From Histidinibacterium aquaticum (GTDB lineage: Bacteria > Pseudomonadota > Alphaproteobacteria > Rhodobacterales > Rhodobacteraceae): 64,000 nucleotides of DNA. A program made the position numbers and the translations under genes. Position 1 is the first letter of the stretch. Every line of letters begins with the position of its first letter. The stretch is taken from contig NZ_VYQE01000004.1 of the NCBI RefSeq assembly GCF_008710275.1, forward strand, positions 248,001 through 312,000. Reading direction: 5' to 3'. The notes under the pieces are model-generated. The model was not told the origin of the DNA and did not search any database. It saw only the letters and a program-made list of their open reading frames with translations. Below are positions 17,266-32,645 of this stretch, piece by piece.

Positions 17266-18075
17266 TCAGGTCCTCATCATGCGGGGTGCGAGAGGTCCGC
17301 AGTCTTGGTTCAGGTCGCACCGGTCGAGAGCCTCGTTCAGATCGTTGGTGCCGAAATCGGCGCCCGTCGAACGGCAGAGGTCCCGCGCCGTCTCGACGAC
17401 GCTTCCGCCGATTACGACGGGCGGCGATCCGATCACCGCCCGGCGCAGCGTTTCCACTACCTTGCCGAGGGAATCAAGCGATTGCCCGCGCGCCGCCGAA
17501 ATCATCACGGCGTCGTACCGGCCGGGCATTGGTTCGCGGCGCATCTCCCGGTGGCAGAAGCCGAGCTTCACGCGGACCGAAATCCCCCGCCGGCGCATCT
17601 GCCCTGCCAGGACGAGGGCACCCAACGTGTGCTGCTCCTCGGCCGGAACGACTAACAGGACCGTCTGGGCGTCCGGCGCCGCGGACCTGTCGGCCCGCCA
17701 GTCGGGCGAAACCGCCCGCAGCAGGCCCTGCAACCGGGCGAGGCTGATCGTGACGAGGGTGAAGCTCAGGCGGTCGGCACACCACTCCTCGCCGATCCGG
17801 CGGGCGAGGGCGGGAATGTAGAGATCGGCGACCGCCTCGGGCCGGATCCCCGACGCGATCATCCGCCGGAGCACCAGGAGGCTGCCGTCACGCTCGGGGT
17901 CGCACACGGCGCTGTCGAGCTGGTCCATGAAGCCCGCGTTCAGCTCTCCGGAGCGTCCCTCCGGCCGAGGCGCACGCGCCGCGACGACCGAGAGCGCCCG
18001 GTTCGCGAGAGAGCCGACCCCGCGCCCGGAGGCATCGCGCGGCGCGGTGTCCCTTTGGCTGGGCTTTTCCGGCAT
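17266..18075 (-). CDS. ppaA: B12-binding antirepressor PpaA/AerR
   Basis: 269 residues. Cobalamin-binding partner of PpsR/CrtJ that modulates repression, linking pigment genes to light and B12. Seen: a helical domain with ADLYIPALARRIGEEWCADRLSFTLVTI (about 83-110), then a Rossmann-like B12 domain without the DxHxxG motif. A His in AEEQHTLGA (residue 149) matches the cobalamin-ligand His of AerR. The ATG at 18075 is chosen because ggagg lies 8 nt upstream; upstream in-frame ATGs read into the operator region. Cotranscribed with ppsR. Confidence 0.9.
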   Translation of the reverse strand: MPEKPSQRDTAPRDASGRGVGSLANRALSVVAARAPRPEGRSGELNAGFMDQLDSAVCDPERDGSLLVLRRMIASGIRPEAVADLYIPALARRIGEEWCADRLSFTLVTISLARLQGLLRAVSPDWRADRSAAPDAQTVLLVVPAEEQHTLGALVLAGQMRRRGISVRVKLGFCHREMRREPMPGRYDAVMISAARGQSLDSLGKVVETLRRAVIGSPPVVIGGSVVETARDLCRSTGADFGTNDLNEALDRCDLNQDCGPLAPRMMRT

Positions 18076-18168
18076 TTCCGTGCCTCCGAAGGCTGATCGG
18101 TCGGGCTGAGGCGAGCAAACGGCCAGCAAGCTCGCCGCCGCGGCTAGTCTCCGGGAAGACCCAAATAA

Positions 18169-18186
18169 TGTCAAAGCAAATTGACA
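18169..18186. promoter_or_regulatory. PpsR operator, ppaA side
   Basis: Perfect TGT-N12-ACA with symmetric TGTCAA/TTGACA ends. The minus-strand TTGACA (18174-18169) is a good -35 for ppaA, although the -10 region is poor. It lies 119 bp from the bchF-side site. Confidence 0.8.
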
Positions 18187-18287
18187 GTCGTTCCGGTGCC
18201 GACTGGCCAGGGGCATTTCACCCCGTAGACGTGGGCTTCAAGCGGTGTCTTGCGAAGATCATTAGTGATGGATGACGGTGTGCAATG

Positions 18288-18305
18288 TGTAAGGAAAAGT
18301 TGACA
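18288..18305 (+). promoter_or_regulatory. PpsR operator and bchF promoter
   Basis: TGTAAGGAAAAGTTGACA is a perfect TGT-N12-ACA. Its right end is a consensus -35 (TTGACA, 18300-18305), followed after 18 bp by TAGAGT (18324-18329) as -10. PpsR binding would block sigma-70 polymerase from the whole bchFNBHLM superoperon. Confidence 0.8.
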
Positions 18306-18358
18306 CACGACGATTCTCGACCCTAGAGTTTACGGTATCGAATGTCTCACGAGGTTGA

Positions 18359-20143
<1,785 letters not shown>

Positions 20144-20146
20144 TCC

Positions 20147-20210
20147 TCTTCTGGGCGGAAATATCCTCTGGGGGTCCGGGGGGCGAAGCGCCCCCGGTCC
20201 GCGCCCGGAA
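20147..20210 (-). repeat. GC-hairpin intergenic repeat, bchN-bchB copy
   Basis: On the minus strand: a G/C hairpin (around 20176-20199), a C-run, then GGATATTTCCGCCCAGAAGA (20166-20147). The last 20 bases are identical to the bchH-bchL copy but in the opposite orientation. Confidence 0.75.
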
Positions 20211-20231
20211 CTTGCACCATGGGGGAACCCC

Positions 20232-21744
20232 GTGAAGCTGTCCGTCTGGACATACGAGGGCCCGCCCCACGTCGGCGCGATGCGGATCGCCACCGGAATG
20301 AAGGGCCTGCATTACGTCCTGCACGCGCCGCAGGGCGACACCTACGCGGACCTGCTCTTCACCATGATCGAGCGGCGCAACCACCGGCCGCCGGTCACCT
20401 ACACCACGTTCCAGGCGCGCGACCTCGGGGCCGACACCGCCGGCCTCTTCCGCACCGCCTGCGAGGAGGCCGTCGCCCGCTTCCGGCCCGAGGCCATCAT
20501 CGTCGGCGCCTCCTGCACCGCCGAGCTGATCCAGGACGATCCCGGCGGCATGGCCGAGACCATGGACCTCGGCATCCCCGTCGTGCCGCTCGAGCTGCCC
20601 TCCTACCAGCGCAAGGAGAACTACGGCTGCGACGAGACCTTCTACCGTCTCTGCCGCGCCCTCGCGCAGCCGCAGGACCGCACCGCGCGGATCACCTGCA
20701 ACATCCTCGGTGGCACCGCGCTGGGCTTCCGCCACCGGGACGACATCGCCGAGATCACCAGCCTGCTGGCCGACATGGGCATCGAGGTGAACGTCGCCGC
20801 TCCGCTCGACGCGACGCCCGCGGACATCGCCCGCCTGCCGGCGGCGCACTTCAACGTCCTGCTCTACCCCGAGACGGCCGAGGCCGCGGCCCGCTGGCTG
20901 CAGAAGGAGCACGGCCAGCCCTACACCCGGACGATCCCCATCGGCGTCGGCGCCACGCGTGACTTCGTCCGCGAAGTTCAGCAGATCGCCGGGACCGACA
21001 TCCTGCCTGACGAGAGCCACCTGCGCCTGCCCTGGTGGACCGCCTCCGTCGACAGCACTTACCTGACCGGCAAGCGCGTCTTCCTCTTCGGGGACGCGAC
21101 CCACGTCATGGCCATGGCCCGCGTCGCGCGCGACGAGATGGGCTTCGAAGTCGCGGGCATGGGCTGCTACAACCGCGAATTCGCCCGGCCCCTGCGCAAG
21201 CTCGCGAAAGAGTACGGTGTCGAGGCACTGATCACCGACGACTACCTCGACGTCGAGGCCGAGATCGAGCGGCTCGCGCCCGAGATGATCCTCGGCACCC
21301 AGATGGAACGCCACATAGGCAAGCGGCTGGGCATCCCCTGCGCCGTCATCTCCGCGCCGGTGCACGTCCAGGATTTCCCCGCGCGCTACTCGCCCGTCAT
21401 GGGCTTCGAGGGCGCCAACGTGCTCTTCGACACGCTGGTGCATCCGCTGGTCATGGGGCTCGAGGAACACCTGCTGGCGATGTTCCGCGAGGATTTCGAG
21501 TTCCACGACGACGCCGGCCCCAGCCATCACGGCGGCGGCCATGCGGCGACGTCGCCCGTCCGGGCGGAGGAGCGCGTGCCCGAGAGCACCGTCGGTGTCG
21601 TCTGGCTCCCCGCCGCCGAGAAGGAGCTCAAGAAGATCCCCTTCTTCGTCCGCGGCAAGGCCCGTCGGAACACCGAGACCTTCGCGGCCGAGCGCGGCCA
21701 GACGGAAATCGGCGTCGATACGCTCTACGAGGCCAAGGCCCACT

Positions 21745-21755
<11 letters not shown>
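20232..21755 (+). CDS. bchB: Dark-operative protochlorophyllide reductase, B subunit
   Basis: 507 residues with a GTG start at 20232. Partner of BchN; binds substrate at the NB interface. Seen: [19 protein letters not shown] at the N-terminus and Asp36 in [10 protein letters not shown]; Asp36 is the unusual Asp ligand of the NB Fe-S cluster, and its numbering supports the GTG start. C-terminal small domain with [21 protein letters not shown]. An 88-nt gap holding an intergenic repeat separates it from bchN; it overlaps bchH by 11 nt. Confidence 0.95.
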
Positions 21756-26250
<4,495 letters not shown>

Positions 26251-26251
<1 letters not shown>

Positions 26252-26946
26252 TGCGCCACGCCGCCACCCTCAGCCGCGTCGAGCATTACTTCGACCGCAC
26301 CGCGACCCGGACATGGGAGCGGCTGACCTCCGACGCGCCGGTCTCGGGCATCCGCGCCACGGTGCGCGCGGGGCGCGACCGGATGCGGGCGGCGCTGCTG
26401 GCCGAACTTCCGGCGGACCTGACCGGGCAGCGCGTGCTCGACGCGGGCTGCGGGACAGGGGCGCTGGCGGTGGAACTGGCCCGGCGCGGGGCCGAGGTGA
26501 CGGCGGTGGATATCGCGCCGAAGCTGGTCCAGATCGCCCGCGAGCGTGCTCCGGCGGGCCTTGGCATCGACTTCCGCGCGGGAGACCTGGCTGACGCGGG
26601 CCTCGGGCGGTTCGACCACGTCGTCGCGATGGACAGCCTGATCTACTACGATGGGCCGGAACTGGCCGAGCTCCTGGGCCGCTTGCGCCCGCGCGTCTCG
26701 GGCCGGATCGTCTTCACCCTCGCGCCGCGCACGCCCCTGCTGATGGCGATGTGGCGGGTGGGGCGGCTCTTTCCGCGCTCGGACCGGTCTCCGGTCATGG
26801 TTCCGCAGAGCGGCTCCCGCCTCGCCGCCGCGCTGCGCGAGGCCCGCGTCCCCGGGAACCTGCGCGAGCGCGAACGCGTGACCTCGGGCTTCTACATCTC
26901 CACCGCTTTCGTCCACGAGAGCGCCAGGCCGCGGGGGTCCGCATGA
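26251..26946 (+). CDS. bchM: Mg-protoporphyrin IX O-methyltransferase
   Basis: 231 residues. Methylates the C13 propionate of Mg-protoporphyrin IX with SAM. Seen: class I methyltransferase motif VLDAGCGTGALAVELARRG (about residue 60), acidic end of strand 2 in VTAVDIAP, and motif IV VVAMDSLIYYD. C-terminal Mg-protoporphyrin methyltransferase segment from about residue 130. Start overlaps the bchL stop (TGATG); its stop overlaps lhaA. Confidence 0.94.
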
Positions 26947-28370
26947 TCCCGCGCGCCCTCCTCAAGAGGGTGACGATCCGCTACCTGCCCTTCTCCGACG
27001 CGGCCTCGGACGACCTGCCGCTCGGGCAGCTTCTGCGGCTGTCCCTCTTCCAGATCAGCGTGGGCATGGCCACGGTCATGCTGCTCGGCACACTGAACCG
27101 GGTGATGATCGTGGAACTCGACGTCCCCGCCACCATCGTCGCCGCGATGATCGCGATCCCGGTTCTTGTGGCTCCATTCCGGGCGCTCCTGGGCTGGAAG
27201 AGTGACACATATCGGTCCGCGATCGGGTGGAAGCGGATCCCCTATCTCTGGTTCGGGACGCTCTACCAGTTCGGCGGGCTTGCGATCATGCCAATGGCGC
27301 TGCTCGTCCTGTCCGGCGACCGGACGCTGGACTGGCCCGTGGCCGGATACCTCGGCGCCGCGACCGCCTTCCTGCTGACGGGGCTGGGCATGCACATGAC
27401 CCAGACCGCCGGTCTCGCGCTTGCCGCCGACCGCGCCGACGAGGAGACGCGCCCCCGGGTCGTCGCGCTGCTCTATGTGAGCTTCCTGGCCGGGATGGCA
27501 CTGGCGGCGGTGGTCGTCGGCTGGCTGCTGCGGGACTTCTCGCCGCTGCGGCTGGTGCAGGTGATCCAGGGGACCGCGGTGGTCACCCTGCTGCTGAACG
27601 TCATCGCCCTGTGGAAGCAGGAGCGCGTGCGCCCCATGAGCCGCGAGGAACGCAGCAAGCCGCGGCCCCTGTTCCGCGACGCCTGGGCCGATTTCACCTC
27701 GGGCGGCGATGCCGGGCGGCTGCTGGTGGTCGTCTTCCTCGGCACCATGGCCTTCAACATGCAGGATGTCCTGCTGGAGCCCTACGGGGGCGAGATCCTC
27801 GGGCTCTCGGTCAGCGCGACGACGCTGCTCACCGCCCTCTGGGCCGGCGGGGCGCTCGTGGGTTTCGCGCTCGCCGCGCGCTGGCTCGCCCGGGGCATCG
27901 ACCCGCACCGGATGGCGGCGGGCGGGCTTCTGATCGGCCTCGTCGCCTTCTCGGCGGTGATCTTCTCTGCCCCCACCCAGGCGCCCGCGCTCTTCTTCAC
28001 CGGCGCGGCGCTGATCGGGCTCGGCGGGGGGCTCTTCGCGGTCGCCACGCTGACCGCCGCCATGACCATGCCCACCGGCAGCGCCGCGGGCCGGGGCCTC
28101 GCCCTCGGCGCCTGGGGCGCGGCACAGGCCACCGCCGCGGGGCTCAGCATCTTCATCGGGGGCACCGCGCGTGACCTCGTGAATCACGCCGCGGGAACCG
28201 GCGTGTTCGGAGAGGCGCTCGCCACGCCCGCCACCGGCTACTCGGTCGTCTACCACGCCGAGATCGGCCTCATCTTCCTCACCCTCATCGCCCTCGGCCC
28301 GCTCGTGCGCGCGCGGCCCATCGGCATCCGGGAACCGGTCAAGCTCGGGCTTGCCGATTTCCCGACCTGA
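26943..28370 (+). CDS. lhaA: Light-harvesting 1 assembly protein LhaA
   Basis: 475 residues, about 12 transmembrane helices, PucC/BCD family. Needed for efficient LH1 assembly around the reaction centre, thought to deliver bacteriochlorophyll to apoproteins. Seen: LSLFQISVGMATVMLLGTLNRVMIVEL, GWKRIPYLWFGTLYQFGG and NMQDVLLEPYGGEILGLSV, all strong LhaA signatures. ATGA overlap with bchM; puhA follows after 18 nt. Located just before puhA as in R. capsulatus (F1696). Confidence 0.94.
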   Translation: MIPRALLKRVTIRYLPFSDAASDDLPLGQLLRLSLFQISVGMATVMLLGTLNRVMIVELDVPATIVAAMIAIPVLVAPFRALLGWKSDTYRSAIGWKRIPYLWFGTLYQFGGLAIMPMALLVLSGDRTLDWPVAGYLGAATAFLLTGLGMHMTQTAGLALAADRADEETRPRVVALLYVSFLAGMALAAVVVGWLLRDFSPLRLVQVIQGTAVVTLLLNVIALWKQERVRPMSREERSKPRPLFRDAWADFTSGGDAGRLLVVVFLGTMAFNMQDVLLEPYGGEILGLSVSATTLLTALWAGGALVGFALAARWLARGIDPHRMAAGGLLIGLVAFSAVIFSAPTQAPALFFTGAALIGLGGGLFAVATLTAAMTMPTGSAAGRGLALGAWGAAQATAAGLSIFIGGTARDLVNHAAGTGVFGEALATPATGYSVVYHAEIGLIFLTLIALGPLVRARPIGIREPVKLGLADFPT

Positions 28371-28388
28371 CAACGAAAGGACCAAGAC

Positions 28389-29168
28389 ATGGTTGGAGTT
28401 ACTTTCTGGGGGAACGTCGATCTGGCGAGCCTGTCGATCTGGGCCTTCTGGTTCTTCTTCGCCGGCCTGATCATCTACATCCAGCGTGAGAACATGCGCG
28501 AGGGCTACCCGCTCGTCGACGACGACGGCAAGGACACCGGGATCTCCGGCTGGCCGCTGCCGGAGCCCAAGATCCTGAACCTGCCGCACGATCGCGGTCA
28601 GACCATCGTGCCCTCGGCCGAGAACGAGCGCGCCCATGACCGCACCGATCTGAAGCTCGCCCGGACGGCCGTTCACGGAGGCGCGCCCTATGAGCCCACC
28701 GGCGACCCGATGGTCGACGGGGTGGGGCCCGCGTCCTGGGTCCCGCGTCGCGACGCGCCCGAGCTCGACGCTCACGGCCATCCGAAGATCAAGCCGATGT
28801 CGGCGCTTCCGGCCTTCGCCGTGACTGCTGGCAACGATCCGCGCGGCAAGCCGGTGGTCTCCTACGACGGCGAGGTCGTGGGCCGCATCACCGACATGAT
28901 GGTCGACATTCCCGAGGCGCTCGTCCGGTACCTCGTCATGGACCTGAATCCGGAGGGGACGGGCCAGACCAGGCTGATCCCCATCAACCTCTGCCGCATC
29001 AAGTCCGACAGGGTCTACGTGCAGTCGCTCTATGCCGCGAACTTCGCCGGCATTCCGACCGCCAAGAGCCCGGACGAGGTGACGCTGCTCGAGGAAGAGA
29101 AGGTCATGGCCTACTTCGCCGGCGGCAAGCTCTATGCCGATCCGTCGCGCCTCGGGCCGAAGCTCTGA
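28389..29168 (+). CDS. puhA: Photosynthetic reaction centre subunit H
   Basis: 259 residues. One N-terminal transmembrane helix (about 11-31) and a cytoplasmic PRC-barrel domain that caps PufL/M and helps proton delivery to QB. Seen: NVDLASLSIWAFWFFFAGLIIYIQRENMREGYPL in several conserved pieces, and the PRC-barrel around residues 150-200 with KSDRVYVQSLYAANFAGIP. gaaagga lies before the ATG. Confidence 0.97.
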   Translation: MVGVTFWGNVDLASLSIWAFWFFFAGLIIYIQRENMREGYPLVDDDGKDTGISGWPLPEPKILNLPHDRGQTIVPSAENERAHDRTDLKLARTAVHGGAPYEPTGDPMVDGVGPASWVPRRDAPELDAHGHPKIKPMSALPAFAVTAGNDPRGKPVVSYDGEVVGRITDMMVDIPEALVRYLVMDLNPEGTGQTRLIPINLCRIKSDRVYVQSLYAANFAGIPTAKSPDEVTLLEEEKVMAYFAGGKLYADPSRLGPKL

Positions 29169-29221
29169 CACAGACCCCGGGCGGCCCGCCACCGCCCGGG
29201 ACACACGAGGGGGACCCCGCC

Positions 29222-29845
29222 ATGCACCACGACGACTTCAACTTCGAACCGGTTCGCGGCCTGCCTGCCGCCCTGCCGCCGGACGAGCACATCCTCTGGC
29301 AGGGCGCGCCCTCGGCATGGCGGCTCGCGCGGGAGGCCTTCGTGATGGACTGGGTCGCGCTCTACTTCGTCCTCGTCGCGGTCTGGCGGGTCGGCGTCAG
29401 CTCGACGCTGGTGTCCGTTTCGGTGGCGCTCGCGCACGGTATCCCCTTCCTCGTCATGGGGCTTGTGGCCTGTGCGATCCTCTACGGGCTCGCCTGGATG
29501 CAGGCGCGGTCGACCGTCTACACGCTGACCAACAAGCGCGTGGCGCTGCGGATCGGGGCGGCGCTCACCATGACGCTGAACGTTCCCTACGTGCAGATCG
29601 GCAACGCGCACCTGCAGACCCGGCGCGACGGCACCGGCACACTGGCGTTCGAGACCATCGGCGACGCGCGGATCAGCTACCTGATGTCCTGGCCGCATGT
29701 CCGGCCCTGGCACATCCGCACCCAGCCCGCCCTGCGCTGCATTCCCGACGCCGCGCGCGTCTCGGAGATCTTCGCCGAGGCCGCCGAGGCACGGGTGAAC
29801 CGGCCGCAGGTCGCCCCCGTCCAGCAACCGATCGCGGCGGAGTAG
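29222..29845 (+). CDS. puhB: Photosynthetic complex assembly protein PuhB
   Basis: 207 residues. Membrane protein with a bacterial PH-like domain; in R. capsulatus it is needed for normal reaction centre assembly. Seen: PPDEHILWQGAPSAWRLAREAF near the N-terminus, two hydrophobic hairpins (about 40-95), then a PH domain with TLTNKRVALRIG and NVPYVQIGNAHLQ. 53 nt after puhA, 4 nt before puhC. Confidence 0.93.
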   Translation: MHHDDFNFEPVRGLPAALPPDEHILWQGAPSAWRLAREAFVMDWVALYFVLVAVWRVGVSSTLVSVSVALAHGIPFLVMGLVACAILYGLAWMQARSTVYTLTNKRVALRIGAALTMTLNVPYVQIGNAHLQTRRDGTGTLAFETIGDARISYLMSWPHVRPWHIRTQPALRCIPDAARVSEIFAEAAEARVNRPQVAPVQQPIAAE

Positions 29846-29849
29846 AGCC

Positions 29850-30305
29850 ATGTCCCACCTCGAACAGCAGATGCGCAACCGCGATCGCGAGATGGTCCCC
29901 CGGGCCCTCGTGGTCGGCATGTTCACCATGATGGCGGCGGCCCTGGCGCTCGTGACCTACGAGCAGCTCTCGGGCCGCGCGAACGTCGGAGTCCTCGTCG
30001 AGGCGCCCGTCGAAGCCTCGCGGACGGTGGAGCTGCGGCACGAAGGTCGCGGGATCTACACCGTCTCCGAGAACGGAACCGTCCTGGCCTCCTCCGCCGA
30101 CGAACTGGGCGGTTTCTACGGTGTCATGGGACGGGTCATCGACCGCCGTCGCATCGCGCACGGAGTCATCGGCACGCCGCCCATCGAGATCGTCCGCCGC
30201 CAGAACGGGCACGTCGCGATCCTCGATCCCGCCACCGACTTCTCTGTCGAACTGATCGGCTACGGCGCCGACAACATCCACGCCTTCGCCAGGCTCGTGG
30301 ACTGA
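29850..30305 (+). CDS. puhC: Photosynthetic complex assembly protein PuhC
   Basis: 151 residues. One N-terminal transmembrane helix (about residues 18-37) and a periplasmic domain. PuhC supports reaction centre/LH1 organisation. Seen: MRNRDREMVPRALVVGMF at the N-terminus and FYGVMGRVIDRRRIAHGV near the middle, typical of the family. Sequence is less conserved than its neighbours; the call relies also on position between puhB and the acsF region. Confidence 0.9.
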   Translation: MSHLEQQMRNRDREMVPRALVVGMFTMMAAALALVTYEQLSGRANVGVLVEAPVEASRTVELRHEGRGIYTVSENGTVLASSADELGGFYGVMGRVIDRRRIAHGVIGTPPIEIVRRQNGHVAILDPATDFSVELIGYGADNIHAFARLVD

Positions 30306-30355
30306 ACCGGCCGGGGCCTCGCCAGCCCCGGTCCCCAACCTGAAGGGAACCGAAC

Positions 30356-30652
30356 ATGGGACTGATTACACGGGAAAAGGAGACCGCGCCCTGCACGGTC
30401 ACCATCTCCCACCGCTTCGAGGAGCTCTCCGCCCACGTGCGGCTGAACAACGGGGCCGTCGTGAACCCCGGCGACACCGTGGAGGTGCAGGGGCCCGAGA
30501 TCATGGCCGCCTACGGAGAGGTCGTCTCCGAGGACCGCACCGCCGTCATTACCCGCGCCAGCCGGCTGGAACAGCTCTGGACCCGCGCGACGGGCGACCT
30601 GGAGTTCATGGAGCTCTGTGAATTCTCCTTCTCCGAGGAGGCCCTGCAATGA
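30356..30652 (+). CDS. bciE: BciE-like subunit of the oxygen-dependent cyclase
   Basis: 98 residues, no signal peptide or membrane helix. A small protein of this type lies just before acsF in phototrophic Rhodobacterales. In R. sphaeroides it is BciE, required with AcsF for Mg-protoporphyrin monomethylester cyclase activity. Seen: VTISHRFEELSAHVRLNNGAVVNPGD, EVQGPEIMAAYGEV and an acidic end MELCEFSFSEEAL. Its stop overlaps the acsF start (ATGA), which supports equal production of the two. The assignment rests on position and size more than on a motif I can prove. Confidence 0.75.
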   Translation: MGLITREKETAPCTVTISHRFEELSAHVRLNNGAVVNPGDTVEVQGPEIMAAYGEVVSEDRTAVITRASRLEQLWTRATGDLEFMELCEFSFSEEALQ

Positions 30653-31785
30653 ACGCGCCAACCAGAGATCTCGCCCATTCCGCCGACGCGAAGACGGCCG
30701 AAGAGGGCCTCGCCGCAGAGAACATGAGCGGGCCGGTCGACAGCAAGATGGCGACCGACGTGGCGATGCAGAACACGCTGCTGACGCCGCGGTTCTACAC
30801 CACCGACTTCGACGAGCTCGACGCCATCGATGTGAGCCCGGTCCGCGCCGAATGGGACCAACTCATCGCGCGGATGAAAGCGGACCCGAACAAGGGCCAT
30901 TTCAAGAAGAACGCCGATTGGGACACCGTCGACTGGGAGGGCATGGACCCCAAGCTGCGCGCGGAGTTCATCGACTTTCTCATTTCCTCCTGCACCGCCG
31001 AGTTCTCGGGCTGCGTGCTCTACAAGGAGATGAAGCGCCGCGGGAAGAACGAGGATGTCACCGGCCTCTTCCAGCTCATGGCCCGCGACGAGGCCCGGCA
31101 CGCCGGTTTCATCAACGACGCCCTGCGCGAGGCGGGGATCGCGGTGAACCTCGGCTTCCTGACGCAGGCCAAGAAGTACACCTACTTCCGGCCCAAGTTC
31201 ATCTACTACGCCACCTACCTCAGCGAGAAGATCGGCTACGCGCGGTACATCACCATCTACCGCCACCTTGAGGCGCATCCCGAGAAGCGCTTCCACCCGA
31301 TCTTCAAGTGGTTCCGGGAGTGGTGCAACGACGAGTTCAGCCACGGCGAGGCTTTCGCCCTGCTGATGCGGACCGACCCGAAGATCACCCAGAGCTGGCA
31401 GAACAAGCTCTGGATCAAGTTCTTCCTGACGGCGGTCTTCTCGACCATGTGGGTCCGCGATCACCAGCGCCCCGCCTTCCACGAGGCGCTCGACGTCGAT
31501 CCCGCGTGGTACGGGCAGGAGGTCTTCCGAAAGACCTCCGAGATCAGCAAGCAGGTCTTTCCGCTGACGCTCGACATCGACAATCCCCGCTGGCGGCGCG
31601 GCCTCGACCGGCTGGACCGCGCGAACCGCGAGATCGCCGCCGCCAAGCGGCAGGGCGGCGTGCGTGGCAAGCTGCGCCAGTGGGCCGGTTCGGCGAAGGC
31701 CGGTGCGGCCTTCCTCGGGCTCCTGTCGATCCCGAGCCAGCGCAACGAGGTGCCCGACACCTCCCGGCTGGAGCCTGCCTACTGA
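30649..31785 (+). CDS. acsF: Mg-protoporphyrin IX monomethylester oxidative cyclase (aerobic)
   Basis: 378 residues. Membrane-associated diiron enzyme that forms ring E with O2. Seen: carboxylate/His diiron motifs: EFSGCVLYKEMKRR, ARDEARHAGFIND (ExxH) and WCNDEFSHGEAFA (ExxH). MQNTLLTPRFYTTDFDELD near residue 40 is a family signature. Presence of this O2-dependent form, with no bchE in the window, fits pigment synthesis in air. Confidence 0.97.
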   Translation: MNAPTRDLAHSADAKTAEEGLAAENMSGPVDSKMATDVAMQNTLLTPRFYTTDFDELDAIDVSPVRAEWDQLIARMKADPNKGHFKKNADWDTVDWEGMDPKLRAEFIDFLISSCTAEFSGCVLYKEMKRRGKNEDVTGLFQLMARDEARHAGFINDALREAGIAVNLGFLTQAKKYTYFRPKFIYYATYLSEKIGYARYITIYRHLEAHPEKRFHPIFKWFREWCNDEFSHGEAFALLMRTDPKITQSWQNKLWIKFFLTAVFSTMWVRDHQRPAFHEALDVDPAWYGQEVFRKTSEISKQVFPLTLDIDNPRWRRGLDRLDRANREIAAAKRQGGVRGKLRQWAGSAKAGAAFLGLLSIPSQRNEVPDTSRLEPAY

Positions 31786-31790
31786 GCGAG

Positions 31791-31845
31791 GCGGGGGGCC
31801 AGCCCCCCGCACCCCCCGCGGTATTTGGAGCTAGATGAAGGACAG
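31791..31845 (+). repeat. GC-hairpin intergenic repeat, acsF-puhE copy
   Basis: Perfect 9-bp GCGGGGGGC/GCCCCCCGC hairpin (31791-31810), C-run, then GGTATTTGGAGCTAGATGAA, a diverged form of the ATATTT...AGAAGA tail. It ends in the ribosome site of puhE. Confidence 0.7.
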
Positions 31846-32628
31846 ATGAGCTCACCCTGGATCGCAGCGCTGACGGCCCTTTTCGCCTGGTGGTTCTCCA
31901 CCGGCGCGATCCTGCTGGTCGTGCGCCGGTCCGACCGGACCGGCCGCGAGGCGCACGCCATGTCGCTGGTCCTGGCCGTGCCGCTCCTCGCGCTGGGCGC
32001 GGCGGCGCTGATCGTCACGCGGGAGAGCCAGTCCGTCGCCGCGACCTACGCGGGCTTCGCCGGTGCGCTGGCGATCTGGGGCTGGATCGAGCTCTCCTTC
32101 CTCTCCGGCGTCGTCACCGGGCCCGACCGCCGGCCGGCGGCACCGGGACTATCGGGGAGCGACCGCTTCGCCGCCGCCTGGGGCACCGTCGCGCATCACG
32201 AGGTCCTGCTGCTCGGCGGTCTCGCGGGGGTCGTGCTGCTGACCACCGGCGCCGCCGACGACACGGCGCTCTGGACCTACGCCATCCTCTTCGTCGCCCG
32301 GATCGCGGCCAAGCTGAACCTCTTCCTCGGCGTTCCCCGGATCAACCTGGAGTTCGTGCCCTCGACCCTCTCCCACCTGAAGAGCCACATGCGCCAGGGT
32401 CCTGTCACCTTGGCCTTTCCGGTCGCCGTGACCCTGCTGACCTTCGCGACCGGCTGCTTCGCCGAGCGGCTGATCTCGGCCCCCGATCCGGCGAGCACCG
32501 TGAAGTTCGCGCTGCTCACCGCGATCTCGGCACTCGCTCTTCTGGAGCACTGGTTCATGGTGCTTCCCCTGCCCGACGCCCGCCTCTGGCGCTGGATGCT
32601 GCCCGCTCCGCGCTCAAGACAAGACTGA
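31846..32628 (+). CDS. puhE: Photosynthetic complex assembly protein PuhE
   Basis: 260 residues, 7-8 hydrophobic helices. PuhE (DUF3623 type) affects bacteriochlorophyll level and complex assembly in R. capsulatus. Seen: [26 protein letters not shown], and the conserved loop [19 protein letters not shown] near residue 160. ATG at 31846 with aagga 5 nt upstream; an in-frame ATG seven codons earlier lies inside the repeat. hemA follows after 17 nt. Confidence 0.92.
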   Translation: MSSPWIAALTALFAWWFSTGAILLVVRRSDRTGREAHAMSLVLAVPLLALGAAALIVTRESQSVAATYAGFAGALAIWGWIELSFLSGVVTGPDRRPAAPGLSGSDRFAAAWGTVAHHEVLLLGGLAGVVLLTTGAADDTALWTYAILFVARIAAKLNLFLGVPRINLEFVPSTLSHLKSHMRQGPVTLAFPVAVTLLTFATGCFAERLISAPDPASTVKFALLTAISALALLEHWFMVLPLPDARLWRWMLPAPRSRQD

Positions 32629-32645
32629 CCGACAAGGACGACGCA

